Source: Microbacterium algeriense (GTDB taxonomy: Bacteria; Actinomycetota; Actinomycetes; Actinomycetales; Microbacteriaceae). From it: a stretch of 64,000 bases of DNA. The stretch spans positions 992,001 through 1,056,000 of the forward strand of contig NZ_WAAO01000002.1 of the NCBI RefSeq assembly GCF_008868005.1. Reading direction: 5' to 3'. The position numbers and the translations under genes were made by a program. The notes below the pieces were generated by a model that saw only the letters and a program-made list of their open reading frames with translations, did no database searches and was not told where the DNA came from. Shown piece by piece: positions 8,367 to 18,288 of the stretch (position 1 is the stretch's first letter; the number at the start of each line of letters is the position of its first letter).

Positions 8367-10226
8367 TTACGACTCGGCCAGCCGCTGACGCTCGGCGTCG
8401 ATGTCGCGCAGCCGCACGCGCAGGGCCCGCCCTCCGTCGGAGTCGGCCGGCACGCGCTGCACCGCCCCGAGGAGCTCCTGCTTCTCGTGCTCGAGCTGAC
8501 GCAGGATGAGGCGGCGGGCGAGGTCGGTCACGGTGGCGACGGCACGCTCCTCGTCACGGGCGGGGAACGGCGTCATCAGCAGCTCCCCGCCGAGGGAGCG
8601 GTAGGGCTCGCGCACGCTGTTCACGGCGTCCGTGACCCACCCGGCCCTGGTGCGGTCCGGAGCGGCGGCCACGGCCTCGCGCACCGCATCCAGGCCCGGT
8701 GTGCGGAACGGCGAGGCCAGCGCGCGGTTCAGGAGCGCCTGGTCGACCTGGTGACCGTACTGCAGCGCCCCCATCAGCGCGTCGCGCTCGACCGCGACGT
8801 CGGGGCTGCGGGGCAGGCTCGCCAGCGTCACCGGGGCGACGAGAGCCGCGCCGGTGGCGGGGTCCACACGTGGTTCCTCCCGCCGGGACTGCTGCGGGGC
8901 GCCCCCGCCGCGTGCGGCACGCTCGACCTCGCTGCGGACCTCGGTCGGATCCATGCCGAGCCGACGGGCAAGGACGCGCTCGTAGCCGGGGCGCAGCAGC
9001 TGGTCGCGGATCTCGGCGACGATCGGCGCTGCGGCCCGGAGCGCGCCGACCCGCCCTTCGACGGTCGAGAGGTCGAAGCCGCCGAGCTTGCGGTCGATCG
9101 CGAACTCGAACATCGGCTGCTTGGTGTCCATGAGCCCGCGGACGGCGGCGTCTCCGCGTTGCAGACGCAGGTCGCACGGGTCGAGGCCGTCGGGAGCCAC
9201 GGCGACGAAGGTCTGCGCGTTGAAGCGATCGTCCTCGGTGAAGGCGCGCAGCGCGGCCTTCTGCCCCGCCTCATCGCCGTCGAACGTGAAGACGACCTCG
9301 CCCGAGGCGTTGTCGTCGCCCATCACGCGGCGCAGCACCTTGATGTGCTCGGTGCCGAACGCGGTGCCGCAGGTCGCGATCGCCGTGGTCAGACCGGCGA
9401 GGTGGCAGGCCATCACGTCGGTGTACCCCTCCACCACGACCACGCGCCGCGGGTCTCCTCGCGCGATGTCGCGTTTGGCGAGGTCGAGTCCGTAGAGCAC
9501 CTGCGCCTTCTTGTAGATCGGCGTCTCCGGGGTGTTGAGGTACTTCGGCCCCTGGTCGTCGTCGAAGAGCTTGCGCGCTCCGAAGCCGATGGTCTGGCCG
9601 GAGACGTCGCGGATCGGCCACACGAGCCGACCGCGGAAGCGGTCGTACACACCGCGCTGTCCGGTCGAGACGAGTCCGGCGGTGCTCAGCTCCTCGCGGG
9701 TGAAGCCCTGCGCTGTGAGCGCCTTGAGCATGCCGTCCCAGCCGCGCGGAGCGAATCCGACCCCGAAGTGGGCGGCCGCTCCCGCGTCGAAGCCGCGCTC
9801 CCCGAGGAAGCGACGCCCCGCTTCGGCCTCCGGCGACAGCAGCTGTGCGCGGAAGAACTCGGCCGCGGCGGTGTTCGCCGCGTACAGGCGGCTGCGTCCG
9901 CTCGTCTCGGGGGCGGCTCCCCCGTCCTCGTAGTGCAGCGTGTAGCCGATGCGGCCGGCGAGACGCTCGACCGCCTCGGTGAAGCTGACGTGGTCCATCT
10001 CCCGCAGGAACGAGTACACGTCACCGGACTCACCGCATCCGAAGCAGTGGTAGTAGCCCACCTGCTGACGGACGTGGAAGCTCGGGCTCTTCTCGTCATG
10101 GAACGGGCACAGCCCCTTGAGGGATCCCACACCCGCGGGCTTGAGAGCGACGCGCTCCCCGATGATGTCCGCGATATTGGTCCGCGCCTTGACCTCGTCG
10201 ACATCGGCCTGCCGGATCCGGGGCAT
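8367..10226 (-). CDS. dnaG: DNA primase
   Basis: Makes RNA primers for DNA replication, at the fork with DnaB. The 619-residue protein has the CHC2 zinc finger at the N-terminus ([12 protein letters not shown]... then CFGCGESGD, about residues 40-70), the TOPRIM catalytic core ([12 protein letters not shown] near 265 and TFDGDEAG near 310), and a C-terminal DnaB-binding helical domain. The ATG at 10226 overlaps the stop of dgt as TGATG, so translation is coupled. The order dus-dgt-dnaG is a common actinobacterial operon. Confidence 0.97.
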   Translation of the reverse strand: MPRIRQADVDEVKARTNIADIIGERVALKPAGVGSLKGLCPFHDEKSPSFHVRQQVGYYHCFGCGESGDVYSFLREMDHVSFTEAVERLAGRIGYTLHYEDGGAAPETSGRSRLYAANTAAAEFFRAQLLSPEAEAGRRFLGERGFDAGAAAHFGVGFAPRGWDGMLKALTAQGFTREELSTAGLVSTGQRGVYDRFRGRLVWPIRDVSGQTIGFGARKLFDDDQGPKYLNTPETPIYKKAQVLYGLDLAKRDIARGDPRRVVVVEGYTDVMACHLAGLTTAIATCGTAFGTEHIKVLRRVMGDDNASGEVVFTFDGDEAGQKAALRAFTEDDRFNAQTFVAVAPDGLDPCDLRLQRGDAAVRGLMDTKQPMFEFAIDRKLGGFDLSTVEGRVGALRAAAPIVAEIRDQLLRPGYERVLARRLGMDPTEVRSEVERAARGGGAPQQSRREEPRVDPATGAALVAPVTLASLPRSPDVAVERDALMGALQYGHQVDQALLNRALASPFRTPGLDAVREAVAAAPDRTRAGWVTDAVNSVREPYRSLGGELLMTPFPARDEERAVATVTDLARRLILRQLEHEKQELLGAVQRVPADSDGGRALRVRLRDIDAERQRLAES

Positions 10227-11632
10227 CAGCGGGCACCTTCGGCGACGGGCCGCCTCTCCGCGTGGGCGCGGGCACCGGGCCGAGCATGCCGGGGGGTCCA
10301 GATCCCGACCTCGGCCGGATCGATCTCGCCCACGAGTCGGTTGTGCCAGTCGATCGCGCTCTGATCGGTCAGGCTCGCGATCTGATCGACCACGACGCGC
10401 GCCCGCTCGGCGTCGTCCTGGGCCGCGACGAAGTCGGCTGCGAACGCCGGTTCGAGCACATCCGATCCTGCCGACCACAGGGCATCGGTCGACCAGAGCG
10501 CATCCGCGAGGCGCTTGAGCACCCGCCGCTGCTCCTTGTAGACGCCCTTGCGTGCCTCGATCGTGACGATGGCCTGCCCCATGATGCCCTTGAGCACCGC
10601 GATCTCGACCTCGACGACCCGCGGAACGATGACATGGGCGTTGTAGCGGACCAGAGCGCTCGTCCCGTACGCCTCGCGGGTGGCCGACACCGCAGCACGG
10701 GCGAAGCGGCCGATGAGGTCGCTCGTGAGATTCTTCAGTCGAGCGAGGTCCTGACGGGAGCGGTCGAACGACGCGAGCCACATCTGCTGCGACGCGAGGC
10801 GGTACAGCGCGTCCGCGAGCTCGTCGCGGGTGAAGTCGTAGCCGACCCACTGCTGGATGCGACCGAGCAGCGCATCGTGCGCGAGCGGATCGGCGAGCTG
10901 GGCCACGTCGACGTAGCCGTTCACGATCGCATCCTCGAAGTCGTGCACGGAGTAGGCGATGTCGTCGGAGAGGTCCATGATCTCGGCCTCGATGCAGCGC
11001 AGACGCCCTGGCGCGCCCTCACGCATCCATCGGAACACGTCCTCGTCCTCGGGATAGACGCCGAACTTGAGGCGGCCACCCGGGTCGGGCACGGGGCTGT
11101 CGACCGTCCACGGGTACTTGCACGTCGCGTCCAGGCTCGCGCGGGTCAGGTTGAGACCGACCGAGCGGTCGTCGTCGTCCAGCACTTTGGCTTCGAGCCG
11201 CGTGAGGATGCGGAGAGATTGGGCGTTGCCCTCGAACCCGCCGATGTGCTCGGCCCACTCGTTGAGGGCCCGCTCGCCGTTGTGGCCGAACGGAGGGTGG
11301 CCGAGGTCGTGGCTGAGGCAGGCGGTGTCGACGACATCGGCGGACACGCCGAGGGCGACGGCGAGCTCTCGACCGACCTGCGCGACCTCGAGCGAGTGCG
11401 TCAGGCGGTTCCTCGCGAAGTCGGCGGTGCTGGCCGGGCTCAGGACCTGCGTCTTCGCGGCGAGGCGTCGCAGTGCCGCCGAGTGCAGGACCCTGGCGCG
11501 GTCGCGGGCGAAGTCGTCGCGCTCGGAACGATGGGTCTCCGCGAAGAAGCGCTCCGCGTCGCGCGCGTCGTAGCCGTCCGCGCGCAGACGGGCCTGAGGG
11601 TCAACCGCCACTGTTCTCGATCTCCGCTCCAC
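10226..11632 (-). CDS. dgt: dGTPase-like HD-domain triphosphohydrolase
   Basis: Hydrolyses dGTP or other dNTPs to nucleoside and triphosphate, helping to control dNTP pools. The 468-residue protein has the Dgt features: [10 protein letters not shown] near residue 55, [15 protein letters not shown] near 75, the HD motif [16 protein letters not shown] near 105, and the metal ligand in [12 protein letters not shown] near 225. The ATG at 11632 overlaps dus by 32 nt; a GTG at 11611 ([12 protein letters not shown]) is an alternative start with a smaller overlap. Coupled to dnaG downstream. Confidence 0.93.
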   Translation of the reverse strand: MERRSRTVAVDPQARLRADGYDARDAERFFAETHRSERDDFARDRARVLHSAALRRLAAKTQVLSPASTADFARNRLTHSLEVAQVGRELAVALGVSADVVDTACLSHDLGHPPFGHNGERALNEWAEHIGGFEGNAQSLRILTRLEAKVLDDDDRSVGLNLTRASLDATCKYPWTVDSPVPDPGGRLKFGVYPEDEDVFRWMREGAPGRLRCIEAEIMDLSDDIAYSVHDFEDAIVNGYVDVAQLADPLAHDALLGRIQQWVGYDFTRDELADALYRLASQQMWLASFDRSRQDLARLKNLTSDLIGRFARAAVSATREAYGTSALVRYNAHVIVPRVVEVEIAVLKGIMGQAIVTIEARKGVYKEQRRVLKRLADALWSTDALWSAGSDVLEPAFAADFVAAQDDAERARVVVDQIASLTDQSAIDWHNRLVGEIDPAEVGIWTPRHARPGARAHAERRPVAEGAR

Positions 11633-12755
11633 GCATCATCTCGGAAGCCGACGAGGCGAGTTCACGCGACTCCAGCCACTTCTCCGGAAGGGCCGTCTTC
11701 TTCGGGTGGCCGGCGCGACCGCGCTGCCCCTCGGCGTCGGCACCGGGGTACGGGGCCGAGCGGTCGAGGCGCCCGAGCAGATCGTCGATCTCGGCCAGGC
11801 TCGACGCAGTGGCGAGACCCGTGCGGATGTCGCCTCCGACCGGGTAGCCCTTGAAGTACCACGACACGTGCTTGCGGATGTCGCGACACCCGCGGTCCTC
11901 ATCTTCGAAGAACTCGACCAGGAGCTCGGCGTGGCGACGGAACGCGTCGGCGACGAAGCCGAGGGTCGCGTCGACGGTCTTGCCCTCGCCGCCGAAGGCG
12001 AGCGCGAGCTGACCGAACAGCCAGGGACGCCCGAGGCATCCGCGGCCGACCACGACGCCGTCGCAGTCGGTCTGCTCCATCATCCGCACAGCGTCCTCTG
12101 CCGACCAGATGTCGCCGTTGCCCAGCACGGGGATGCTGGTGACCGCCTGCTTCAGCTCGCCGATCGCGTCCCAGTCCGCGTGACCGGAGTAGAACTCACC
12201 CGCCGTCCTGGCGTGCAGGGCGACCGCTGCCGCACCGGCGTCCTCCGCCGCGCGGCCCGCGTCGAGGAAGGTCAGGTGGTCGCGGTCGATGCCCTTGCGC
12301 ATCTTGACCGTGAGCGGGATGTCGCCGGCGGCCTTGACCGCCTGGTCGACGATGTCGGCGAACAGCTTCGACTTCCAGGGAAGCGCTGCGCCCCCGCCCT
12401 TGCGGGTCACCTTGGGCACGGGGCACCCGAAGTTCAGGTCGATGTGGTCGGCGTGGTCTTCCGCGACGATGATGCGCACGGCCTCGGCGATCGTCTTCGG
12501 GTCCACGCCGTAGAGCTGGATCGAGCGCGGGGTCTCGGACTCGTGGTGCCGGATGAGCCGCATCGTCGTCTCGTTGCGCTCGACCAGCGCACGCGAGGTG
12601 ATCATCTCGCTGACGTACAGCCCGGCACCGTACTCGCGGCAGAGACGCCGGAATGCGGTGTTGGTGATGCCGGCCATGGGCGCGAGGACGACCGGCACGT
12701 CGAGGTCGATCGGTCCGATGCGAAGCGGGCGGGTGGGAGCGGTGGCGAGAGTCAT
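11601..12755 (-). CDS. dusB: tRNA-dihydrouridine synthase, DusB type
   Basis: Reduces uridine to dihydrouridine in tRNA D-loops using FMN and NADPH. The 384-residue protein is a TIM barrel with the FMN-binding APMAGITNTAFRRLC start (about residues 26-40), the catalytic cysteine in LNFGCPVPKVTRKGGG (about 107-120), KMRKGID near 152, and GNGDIWS near 212. The C-terminal helical domain ends in a charged tail. The start is ATG 12755 with GGAAGCGAC as ribosome binding site. It is the first gene of the dus-dgt-dnaG operon. Confidence 0.93.
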   Translation of the reverse strand: MTLATAPTRPLRIGPIDLDVPVVLAPMAGITNTAFRRLCREYGAGLYVSEMITSRALVERNETTMRLIRHHESETPRSIQLYGVDPKTIAEAVRIIVAEDHADHIDLNFGCPVPKVTRKGGGAALPWKSKLFADIVDQAVKAAGDIPLTVKMRKGIDRDHLTFLDAGRAAEDAGAAAVALHARTAGEFYSGHADWDAIGELKQAVTSIPVLGNGDIWSAEDAVRMMEQTDCDGVVVGRGCLGRPWLFGQLALAFGGEGKTVDATLGFVADAFRRHAELLVEFFEDEDRGCRDIRKHVSWYFKGYPVGGDIRTGLATASSLAEIDDLLGRLDRSAPYPGADAEGQRGRAGHPKKTALPEKWLESRELASSASEMMRGAEIENSGG

Positions 12756-12802
12756 GTCGCTTCCATTCTCCCAGACCCGGAGCCGGGAGGCATGCTGCGA
12801 CC

Positions 12803-12808
12803 TAAGCT
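12803..12808 (+). promoter_or_regulatory. -10 hexamer of leaderless glutathione peroxidase gene
   Basis: TAAGCT, then exactly 6 nt, then ATG 12815. No Shine-Dalgarno sequence is seen. Confidence 0.5.
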
Positions 12809-12814
12809 GTGCAT

Positions 12815-13309
12815 ATGACCGATTCCACGCTCCGTTCGATCCCCTTCACCGACGCTCAGGGCCAGGAGAAGACCCTCGAGGATCTCGGTGCCGATGTCGT
12901 GCTGGTCGTGAACGTCGCTTCGAAGTGCGGACTCACGCCGCAGTACGAGCAGCTCGAGGAGCTGCAGCGGATGTACGGCGACCGCGGCTTCACGGTCGTC
13001 GGGTTCCCGTGCAACCAGTTCTTCGGCCAGGAGCCGGGCTCCGTCGACGAGATCCTCGAGTTCTGCTCCACGACGTACGGCGTCTCGTTCCCGGTGAACG
13101 ACAAGGTCAAGGTCAACGGGAAGAACGCCGCTGAGCTGTACAAGGCGCTGAAGGAGACACCGGATGCGGCGGGCAAGGCCGGTCGTGTGGAGTGGAACTT
13201 CGAGAAGTTCCTGATCCTGCCCGACGGCGACGTGCTGCGCTTCCGTCCGAAGCAGAAGCCGGACGCCCCCGAGATCGTCAGCGCGATCGAGGCGGCGCTG
13301 ACCCGCTAG
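12815..13309 (+). CDS. Glutathione peroxidase family thiol peroxidase
   Basis: Reduces hydrogen peroxide or organic hydroperoxides in the cytoplasm. The 164-residue protein has the peroxidatic Cys in NVASKCGLT (about residue 36), the conserved GFPCNQFFGQEPG (resolving Cys and Gln, about 67-80) and WNFEKFL (catalytic Trp, about 129). Actinobacteria generally use thioredoxin or mycothiol systems rather than glutathione, so the physiological reductant is probably thioredoxin; that is inference. The peroxidatic residue is Cys, not selenocysteine. Start ATG 12815, chosen over a GTG two codons earlier because of the TAAGCT box. Confidence 0.94.
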   Translation: MTDSTLRSIPFTDAQGQEKTLEDLGADVVLVVNVASKCGLTPQYEQLEELQRMYGDRGFTVVGFPCNQFFGQEPGSVDEILEFCSTTYGVSFPVNDKVKVNGKNAAELYKALKETPDAAGKAGRVEWNFEKFLILPDGDVLRFRPKQKPDAPEIVSAIEAALTR

Positions 13310-13319
13310 GTCCCCGCCC

Positions 13320-13407
13320 GTTCACCTCCGCGTCATCCTCGCCCTCCGCTGATCGCCCGGCGGACCGGGATCTCGTTCACCTGCCGGTCGCTCCCCCGTC
13401 ATCGCGC
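13320..13407 (+). promoter_or_regulatory. PHO-box-like direct repeats (candidate PhoP site)
   Basis: Two GTTCACC heptamers (13320-13326 and 13375-13381) begin runs of 11-nt units. The downstream run has three units: GTTCACCTGCC, GGTCGCTCCCC and CGTCATCGCGC (13375-13407). The upstream run has GTTCACCTCCG and CGTCATCCTCG. Tandem 11-nt GTTCACC-type units are the known PhoP operator of streptomycetes. The third unit ends 5 nt before a TAGTCT -10 box (13413-13418), so the array occupies the -35 region. Upstream of a secreted phosphoesterase gene this makes phosphate control likely, though not shown. Confidence 0.55.
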
Positions 13408-13412
13408 GCCCC

Positions 13413-13418
13413 TAGTCT
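13413..13418 (+). promoter_or_regulatory. -10 box of the phosphoesterase promoter
   Basis: TAGTCT directly after the PHO-box-like array and without a good -35, as expected for an activator-dependent promoter. It leaves an mRNA leader of about 35 nt containing the binding site GAAGGAGA. Confidence 0.45.
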
Positions 13419-13458
13419 CGCCGCGGCGAACATCGCCCGAAGACGAAGGAGACCACGC

Positions 13459-14655
13459 ATGCCCGACCGACTGCCGATCAGCCGCCGCACCGTCCTGACC
13501 GCGGGAGCCCTGGGCGCTCTCGGCACCGCTCTTCCCCTCGGCGCCGCCTCCGCCTCCGCGGATGTCCCGGCGTCGCCCTCGGCCGCCGGTGCCGCGCGCG
13601 GCCTGCGGTTCCGAGCCGACGGCACCTTCAAGGTGGTGCAGTTCAACGACACGCAGGATGACGAGCTCACCGACCGCCGCACCGTGGAGCTGATGGAGAA
13701 GGTGCTCGACCAGGAGACGCCGGACTTCGTGGTCATCAACGGCGATGTGATCACGGGCGGCTGCGAGACCCGCCTGGCCGTGAAGCAGGCGATCAACAAC
13801 GTCGTCATGCCGATGGAGTCCCGCCGCATCCCGTGGGCGGTCACGTACGGAAACCACGATGAGGACTCGCTGCCGCAGTCGGGCGTGGACGAGGCGGGGA
13901 TGCTGAAGATCTACCGCTCATACGAGTACAACGTGAACGCCGAGAACACCCGCGGCGTGACGGGCACGAGCAACACGATCGTCACGATCGGGTCGTCGGC
14001 GAAGAAGAACCGCGAGGCGTTCGCGCTGTGGCTGATGGATTCCGGTCGCTACGCGCCTGACGCGATCGCCGGCCAGGACTTCTCGGGCTACCCTGCCTGG
14101 GATTGGCTGCGGATGGACCAGGTCGCCTGGTACCGCGAGCAGTCGCAGCGTCTGGAGCAGCGCCGCGGCCGCAAGGTCCCGGGCTTGATGTTCCTGCACA
14201 TCGCACTGTGGGAGCACCGCTTCATGTGGTGGGGCGGCGTGGACACGCGCACTGAGGCCGACGCGGCGCGCGGCCGCGCCCGTCACGGGATCGTCGGAGA
14301 GCGCAACGAGGACGAATGCCCCGGCCCTTTCAACTCGGGGATGTTCAACGCGATCCTCGAGCGCGGCGATGTGAAGGGCGTGTTCGTCGGACACGACCAC
14401 ATCAACGACTACGTCGGCGACTACTACGGCGTCCAGCTCGGCTACGCCCCCGGCACCGGCTTCGGCGCGTACGGCCTCGCCGGTGCGGAGCGCAACCGCA
14501 TGCGCGGCGGCCGCGTCTTCGAGCTGACGGAAGCCGGCGACGAGGTGGCGATGGCGACGCGCGTGGTCTATGCGCGCGACCTGGAGATCGATCTGACCGC
14601 GAACGACCAGCCCATGGAGCCGCTGCCGCTCGGCCCGCGACAGCAGCGGGTCTGA
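13459..14655 (+). CDS. Tat-exported metallophosphoesterase
   Basis: A 398-residue secreted phosphoesterase. Residues 1-36 are a twin-arginine signal (SRRTVLTAG, hydrophobic stretch, ASA-type cleavage). The calcineurin-like metal-binding motifs follow: QFNDTQDDE (about residue 62, D-x-Q in place of D-x-H), NGDVITGG (about 94), YGNHDEDS (about 132), the HIALWEH histidine (about 250) and GHDHIND (about 313). The layout resembles bacterial purple-acid-phosphatase-like or PhoD-independent phosphoesterases such as yeast Dcr2/Sia1 relatives. It probably releases phosphate from external organic phosphates, which fits the PHO-box-like promoter. ATG 13459 follows GAAGGAGA. Ends at a strong terminator. 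Confidence 0.85.
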   Translation: MPDRLPISRRTVLTAGALGALGTALPLGAASASADVPASPSAAGAARGLRFRADGTFKVVQFNDTQDDELTDRRTVELMEKVLDQETPDFVVINGDVITGGCETRLAVKQAINNVVMPMESRRIPWAVTYGNHDEDSLPQSGVDEAGMLKIYRSYEYNVNAENTRGVTGTSNTIVTIGSSAKKNREAFALWLMDSGRYAPDAIAGQDFSGYPAWDWLRMDQVAWYREQSQRLEQRRGRKVPGLMFLHIALWEHRFMWWGGVDTRTEADAARGRARHGIVGERNEDECPGPFNSGMFNAILERGDVKGVFVGHDHINDYVGDYYGVQLGYAPGTGFGAYGLAGAERNRMRGGRVFELTEAGDEVAMATRVVYARDLEIDLTANDQPMEPLPLGPRQQRV

Positions 14656-14667
14656 CCGGATGCACAA

Positions 14668-14701
14668 AGACGGCGGGAACCCGATCGGGTTCCCGCCGTC
14701 T
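14668..14701. terminator. Bidirectional hairpin terminator
   Basis: Arms AGACGGCGGGAACCCGA and its complement form a nearly continuous perfect palindrome between two convergent genes. Confidence 0.8.
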
Positions 14702-14723
14702 CCGTGCGTCCGGTCAGATCGAC

Positions 14724-15407
14724 TCAGGCCTCGACGGACTCGACCGGCTCGTTCCGCTTCGCCCACAGATCGCGGAGCACGTTCTCGAACGCGGCCGGGG
14801 GCTGCGCCCCGCTGATCCCGTACTGGCCGTCCACGACGAAGAACGGCACACCCTGGATGCCGTACGCGCGGGCCTGGGCCTGATCCTGCCGAACCGCCGG
14901 GAGGTACTGCTCGCTGTCGAGCGCTGCGCGGGCACGATCCGCGTCCAGGCCGACCTCCGCGGCGAGTTCGACGAGGTCGTCGATCCGGCCGACGTGCTTG
15001 CCCTCGGTGAAGTACGCGGACATGAGCCGCTCCTCCATCTCGTGCTGCAGCCCCTCGGCCTTCGCGAAGTGCAGCAGCTCGTGCGCCTTGACGGTGTTGG
15101 TGTGCTTCAGCAGGTCGAAGCGGTACTGCAGGCCCGCGTTCGCGGCCACGTTCGTGACGTTGGCCAGCATCTGCTCGACCTGCTCCCGCGGCATCCCCTT
15201 GTGGCCGGCGAGGAAGTCGATCTCGTCGCCGTCGAAGTCGACGGGGGTGTCGGGCGAGAGCTCGAAGGAGTGGAAGGTGACGGTGACCTGCGGCGCGTCC
15301 TCATCGGCGGCGACCGCTTCGAGACCCTTCTCGAGGTTGCGCTTGCCGATGTAGCACCAGGGGCAGGCGATGTCGGACCAGATGTCGATGGAGATGGGTT
15401 CAGTCAC
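14724..15407 (-). CDS. DsbA-family oxidoreductase (FrnE-like)
   Basis: A 227-residue thioredoxin-fold protein without a signal peptide, so cytoplasmic. The active site is CPWC (in SDIACPWCYIGKR, about residue 15), the helical insertion spans about residues 60-160, and the cis-Pro loop is GVPFFVVDGQYGISGAQ (about 185). This is the FrnE/polyketide-type DsbA family, involved in thiol-disulfide exchange or oxidative-stress protection; the partner is unknown. GTG 15407 is preferred as start; an in-frame ATG at 15419 would add four residues. Convergent with the phosphoesterase. Confidence 0.88.
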   Translation of the reverse strand: MTEPISIDIWSDIACPWCYIGKRNLEKGLEAVAADEDAPQVTVTFHSFELSPDTPVDFDGDEIDFLAGHKGMPREQVEQMLANVTNVAANAGLQYRFDLLKHTNTVKAHELLHFAKAEGLQHEMEERLMSAYFTEGKHVGRIDDLVELAAEVGLDADRARAALDSEQYLPAVRQDQAQARAYGIQGVPFFVVDGQYGISGAQPPAAFENVLRDLWAKRNEPVESVEA

Positions 15408-15425
15408 ACTTCCATCCAACCGCGC

Positions 15426-15454
15426 GTGCCGCCGACGTATTCCGTCGCTAGAAT
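15426..15454 (+). promoter_or_regulatory. Promoter of leaderless P-loop protein gene
   Basis: GTGCCG (15426-15431), a 17-nt spacer, and TAGAAT (15449-15454), then 6 nt and ATG 15461. Both elements and the leaderless spacing are visible. Confidence 0.5.
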
Positions 15455-15460
15455 CCTCGG

Positions 15461-16072
15461 ATGCTCGCCGCCGACGATCCGCTTCCGTTCCGTCCCGAGC
15501 GCGTCCTCGTCGCGGGAGTATCCGGCTCGGGCAAGACCACCCTGTCCGGCCGCCTCGCCGAGGTGTGGCAGCTGCGGCACATCGAGATCGATGCGCTCTT
15601 CCACGGGCCGAACTGGACGCCTCGGCCCGAGTTCCTCGACGACGTGCGCACCTTCGCCGCTGAGGAGCGCTGGGTCACGGAGTGGCAGTACACGAGCAAG
15701 GGCACGGACGAGGTCCTCCCGCCGCGCGCACAGCTCGCGGTCTGGCTCGACTATCCGTCCGCGATCGTCCGCTCGCGCCTCATCCGCCGCACCCTCGCCC
15801 GCGGGGTCCTGCGACAGGAGCTGTGGAACGGCAATCGCGAGAAGGGTCCGTGGAACATGCTCCGCCGGGACCCCGAGCAGAACATCCTGGCGTGGCAGAC
15901 GGCCACGTTGCACAAATGGGCCGAGCGCTTCCCTGCGATCGAGGCCGATTTCCCGCACCTCACGATCGTGAGACTGCGGCATCCTCGCGAGACGGAGCGC
16001 TGGCTGCGGCGTCAGGCAGGCGCATCCGGCGTGTCGATCGCCCCGCCGAAGCGCCGGTCGCGGGAGAGGTAG
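15461..16072 (+). CDS. Small P-loop kinase-like protein (topology-modulation/FlaR-like)
   Basis: A 203-residue nucleoside-kinase-like P-loop protein. Walker A is [15 protein letters not shown] near residue 19, followed by [15 protein letters not shown] (about 41-55), the motif typical of proteins annotated as DNA topology modulation protein or AAA family ATPase. The end carries a basic tail (PPKRRSRER). The biological role of the family is not established. The last 61 nt overlap the 3' end of uppS on the other strand. No obvious operon partner. Confidence 0.8.
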   Translation: MLAADDPLPFRPERVLVAGVSGSGKTTLSGRLAEVWQLRHIEIDALFHGPNWTPRPEFLDDVRTFAAEERWVTEWQYTSKGTDEVLPPRAQLAVWLDYPSAIVRSRLIRRTLARGVLRQELWNGNREKGPWNMLRRDPEQNILAWQTATLHKWAERFPAIEADFPHLTIVRLRHPRETERWLRRQAGASGVSIAPPKRRSRER

Positions 16073-16815
16073 ATCCCGATCGCGCGCCACAGCTCCTCCC
16101 GGGAGAAGTCCGGCCAGAGCGTGTCGAGGAACACCATCTCGGCGTAGGCCGACTCCCACAGCAGGAAGTTCGAGGTGCGCTGCTCGCCCGAGCTGCGCAG
16201 GAACAGATCGACGTCCGGCATGTCGGGCACGTAGAGGTGACGCCGGATCATCTTCTCGCTGATCGCATTCGGCTTCACCCTTCCGGCGGCGACGTCAGCG
16301 GCGATCGCCCGCATGGCGTCGACCAGCTCGACCCGTCCGCCGTAGTTGACGCACATGGTCAGGGTCAGCACATCGTTGCCGCGGGTGAGCTGCTCGGCGT
16401 ACTGCAGCTCCTTGATCACGCTCCCCCACAGACGGGGTTTGCGTCCCGCCCACCTCACCCGCACACCCCACTCGTTGAGCTGATCACGGCGGCGGTGCAG
16501 CACGTCGCGGTTGTATCCCATGAGGAAGCGCACCTCCTCCGGAGACCGGGCCCAGTTCTCGGTCGAGAACGCATAGACGGAGAGGTGCTTCACGCCCGCC
16601 TGGATCGCGCCGGCGACCACGTCGAGCAGCACCTCCTCCCCCGCCTTGTGGCCTTCGACGCGGTTGAGTCCTCGGCGGTTCGCCCAGCGGCCGTTGCCGT
16701 CCATCACGATCGCGACGTGCTCGGGCACGGCACGGAACGCGGGCGGATGCACCCCGGTCCAGTCGAGCGGGCGATACGCCACGGCGTCCTTGTGCGTGTA
16801 CGGCTTGGGGGTCAC
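16012..16815 (-). CDS. uppS: Polyprenyl diphosphate synthase (cis-prenyltransferase)
   Basis: Builds undecaprenyl or decaprenyl diphosphate, the lipid carrier for peptidoglycan and wall polymers. The 267-residue protein shows [17 protein letters not shown] (catalytic Asp near residue 39), the FSTENWARS motif near 90, MGYNRDV and [20 protein letters not shown] near 205. The start is GTG 16815: its upstream sequence GGAAGGAGCAC is a good binding site and it overlaps the recO stop as GTGA, so the genes are coupled. Ends 61 nt inside the convergent neighbour. Confidence 0.95.
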   Translation of the reverse strand: MTPKPYTHKDAVAYRPLDWTGVHPPAFRAVPEHVAIVMDGNGRWANRRGLNRVEGHKAGEEVLLDVVAGAIQAGVKHLSVYAFSTENWARSPEEVRFLMGYNRDVLHRRRDQLNEWGVRVRWAGRKPRLWGSVIKELQYAEQLTRGNDVLTLTMCVNYGGRVELVDAMRAIAADVAAGRVKPNAISEKMIRRHLYVPDMPDVDLFLRSSGEQRTSNFLLWESAYAEMVFLDTLWPDFSREELWRAIGIYLSRDRRFGGAIDTPDAPA

Positions 16816-17555
16816 CGTGCTCCTTCCGAGGGGATGTCCGACACATGGGCGAGAGAGCGGATCCCGCGCTCCAGATGCCACTGCGCGTACGCCGAGACGA
16901 GACCAGATGCGGCCGCGGTGTCGGCGGGCGAGGATCCGTCGATCACGTCCCACTCCCCCGCGATCAGCGCGCGGAGCAGCGTGAGGGTGCGTTCGTCGAC
17001 ACGCGGACTTCCCGCGGGGGCGCAGTTCGAGCAGACCAGACCGCCGAGCTGCGCGACGAACCTCGCGTGCGGGCCGGGCGTGCCGCACCGTGCGCACTCG
17101 TCGAGCGAGGGAGCCCAGCCCGAGAGAGACATGACGCGGAGCAGGTAGGAGTCGAGGATGCTGCGCGGGGCGTGCTCGCCGCGCGACAGGGCACGCAGTC
17201 CGCCGACGAGGAGCAGGTACTGATCACCGGTGGCCTCGGCATCGCTCAGACGGTCGGCCGTCTCGACCATCGCGTTCGCGGCCGTGAAGCGGTCGTAGTG
17301 CGAGGCGATGTCGGTGCCGTAGGAGCCGAGCGACTCGGCCTGCTGCACGATATCGAGCGAGCGCCCCTGATACAGCTGGACGTCGGCGACCATGAACGGC
17401 TCGAGCCGGGCGCCGAACTTCGACGACGTCCGCCGCACACCCTTCGCGACCGCGCGCACCTTGCCGTGCCGTCGCGACAGCATCGTGACGATGCGATCCG
17501 CCTCACCGAGCTTGTGAGTGCGCAGGATCACCGCTTCGTCTCGGTAGGTGGGCAC
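16812..17555 (-). CDS. recO: DNA repair protein RecO
   Basis: Loads RecA with RecF/RecR in recombinational repair. The 247-residue protein has the N-terminal OB fold ([24 protein letters not shown]), the helical middle, and the zinc-binding cysteines C-x2-C...C-x2-C (CARCGTPGP near residue 158 and CSNCAP near 180). GTG 17555 is the start; GATAAT lies 6 nt upstream, so the transcript may be leaderless. The recO-uppS pair is usual in actinobacteria. Divergent from the TRIC-type gene with only 34 nt between starts. Confidence 0.93.
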   Translation of the reverse strand: MPTYRDEAVILRTHKLGEADRIVTMLSRRHGKVRAVAKGVRRTSSKFGARLEPFMVADVQLYQGRSLDIVQQAESLGSYGTDIASHYDRFTAANAMVETADRLSDAEATGDQYLLLVGGLRALSRGEHAPRSILDSYLLRVMSLSGWAPSLDECARCGTPGPHARFVAQLGGLVCSNCAPAGSPRVDERTLTLLRALIAGEWDVIDGSSPADTAAASGLVSAYAQWHLERGIRSLAHVSDIPSEGAR

Positions 17556-17561
17556 CCTTCG

Positions 17562-17567
17562 ATTATC
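17562..17567 (-). promoter_or_regulatory. Possible -10 hexamer of leaderless recO
   Basis: GATAAT on the minus strand followed by CGAAGG and GTG 17555. It departs from TANNNT in the first two bases. CGAAGG could instead act as a weak ribosome binding site. Confidence 0.3.
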
Positions 17568-17589
17568 CTCTGTGCGCGAGAATGAACGG

Positions 17590-18282
17590 GTGACCGAACC
17601 GCTCTTCACCATTCCGCTCTGGGCGGATCTGCTCGGCGTCGGCCTCGGCGGCGTCCAGGGCGCGATGTTCGCATCGGGCTTCCAGGGGCAGCGGCGCCTC
17701 GATTGGCTCGGGGTGGCGATCATCGGGATCATGATCGGGATGGGCGGCGGTCTGATCCGCGACATCCTGCTGGGCCAGACCCCGGCGACGCTGCAGAACC
17801 AGTGGTACCTGGTCACCGCAGCAGGAGCGGCCCTGCTCGGCATGCTCCTCTCGGGGCTCTTCACCCGCCTCAACACCGCGATCGTGGTGCTCGATGCGGT
17901 CGTGATCGGCATGTTCGGCGCCTTCGGGACGAGCAAGGCCCTGGCCTTCGGCATCCCCGAGGTGCCCGCGGTCTTCATCGGCGTCTGCGCGGCGGTCGGC
18001 GGCAGCGTCCTGCGCGACATGCTGATGGGCCTGCCCACCGCGATCATGCACGTCGGGTCGCTCTACGCGGTCGCCGCCGGCGCCGGCTGCACGTTCATCG
18101 TGATCGCCGTGGCCGTCGGGATGCCGATCACGATCGCCGCGGTCGTCGGCATCGCCGTGACCACGGTGATCCGCATCCTCGCCGTCACCTTCGACGTCTC
18201 CCTGCCGGAGCAGCGCCGGATCTACCGCCGCAAGGTCGCCGCGGAGACCGGGGCGATCGCGATCGTCAAGCCGCAGGACTGA
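17590..18282 (+). CDS. TRIC-type (UPF0126) cation channel family protein
   Basis: A 230-residue membrane protein with seven hydrophobic helices arranged as two homologous halves, each with a glycine-rich [11 protein letters not shown] (about residue 52) and [11 protein letters not shown] (about 140) motif. These GG-x-x-R-D motifs are the hallmark of the YadS/UPF0126 group, related to trimeric intracellular cation channels; ion specificity in bacteria is probably potassium or other monovalent cations. GTG 17590 is chosen because the upstream codons are unlike the family. Divergent from recO. Confidence 0.85.
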   Translation: MTEPLFTIPLWADLLGVGLGGVQGAMFASGFQGQRRLDWLGVAIIGIMIGMGGGLIRDILLGQTPATLQNQWYLVTAAGAALLGMLLSGLFTRLNTAIVVLDAVVIGMFGAFGTSKALAFGIPEVPAVFIGVCAAVGGSVLRDMLMGLPTAIMHVGSLYAVAAGAGCTFIVIAVAVGMPITIAAVVGIAVTTVIRILAVTFDVSLPEQRRIYRRKVAAETGAIAIVKPQD

Positions 18283-18288
18283 CCGCCC

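Noticed and set aside
12815..13309. Selenocysteine-type glutathione peroxidase.
   Set aside because: The peroxidatic position is a TGC cysteine codon, not TGA.
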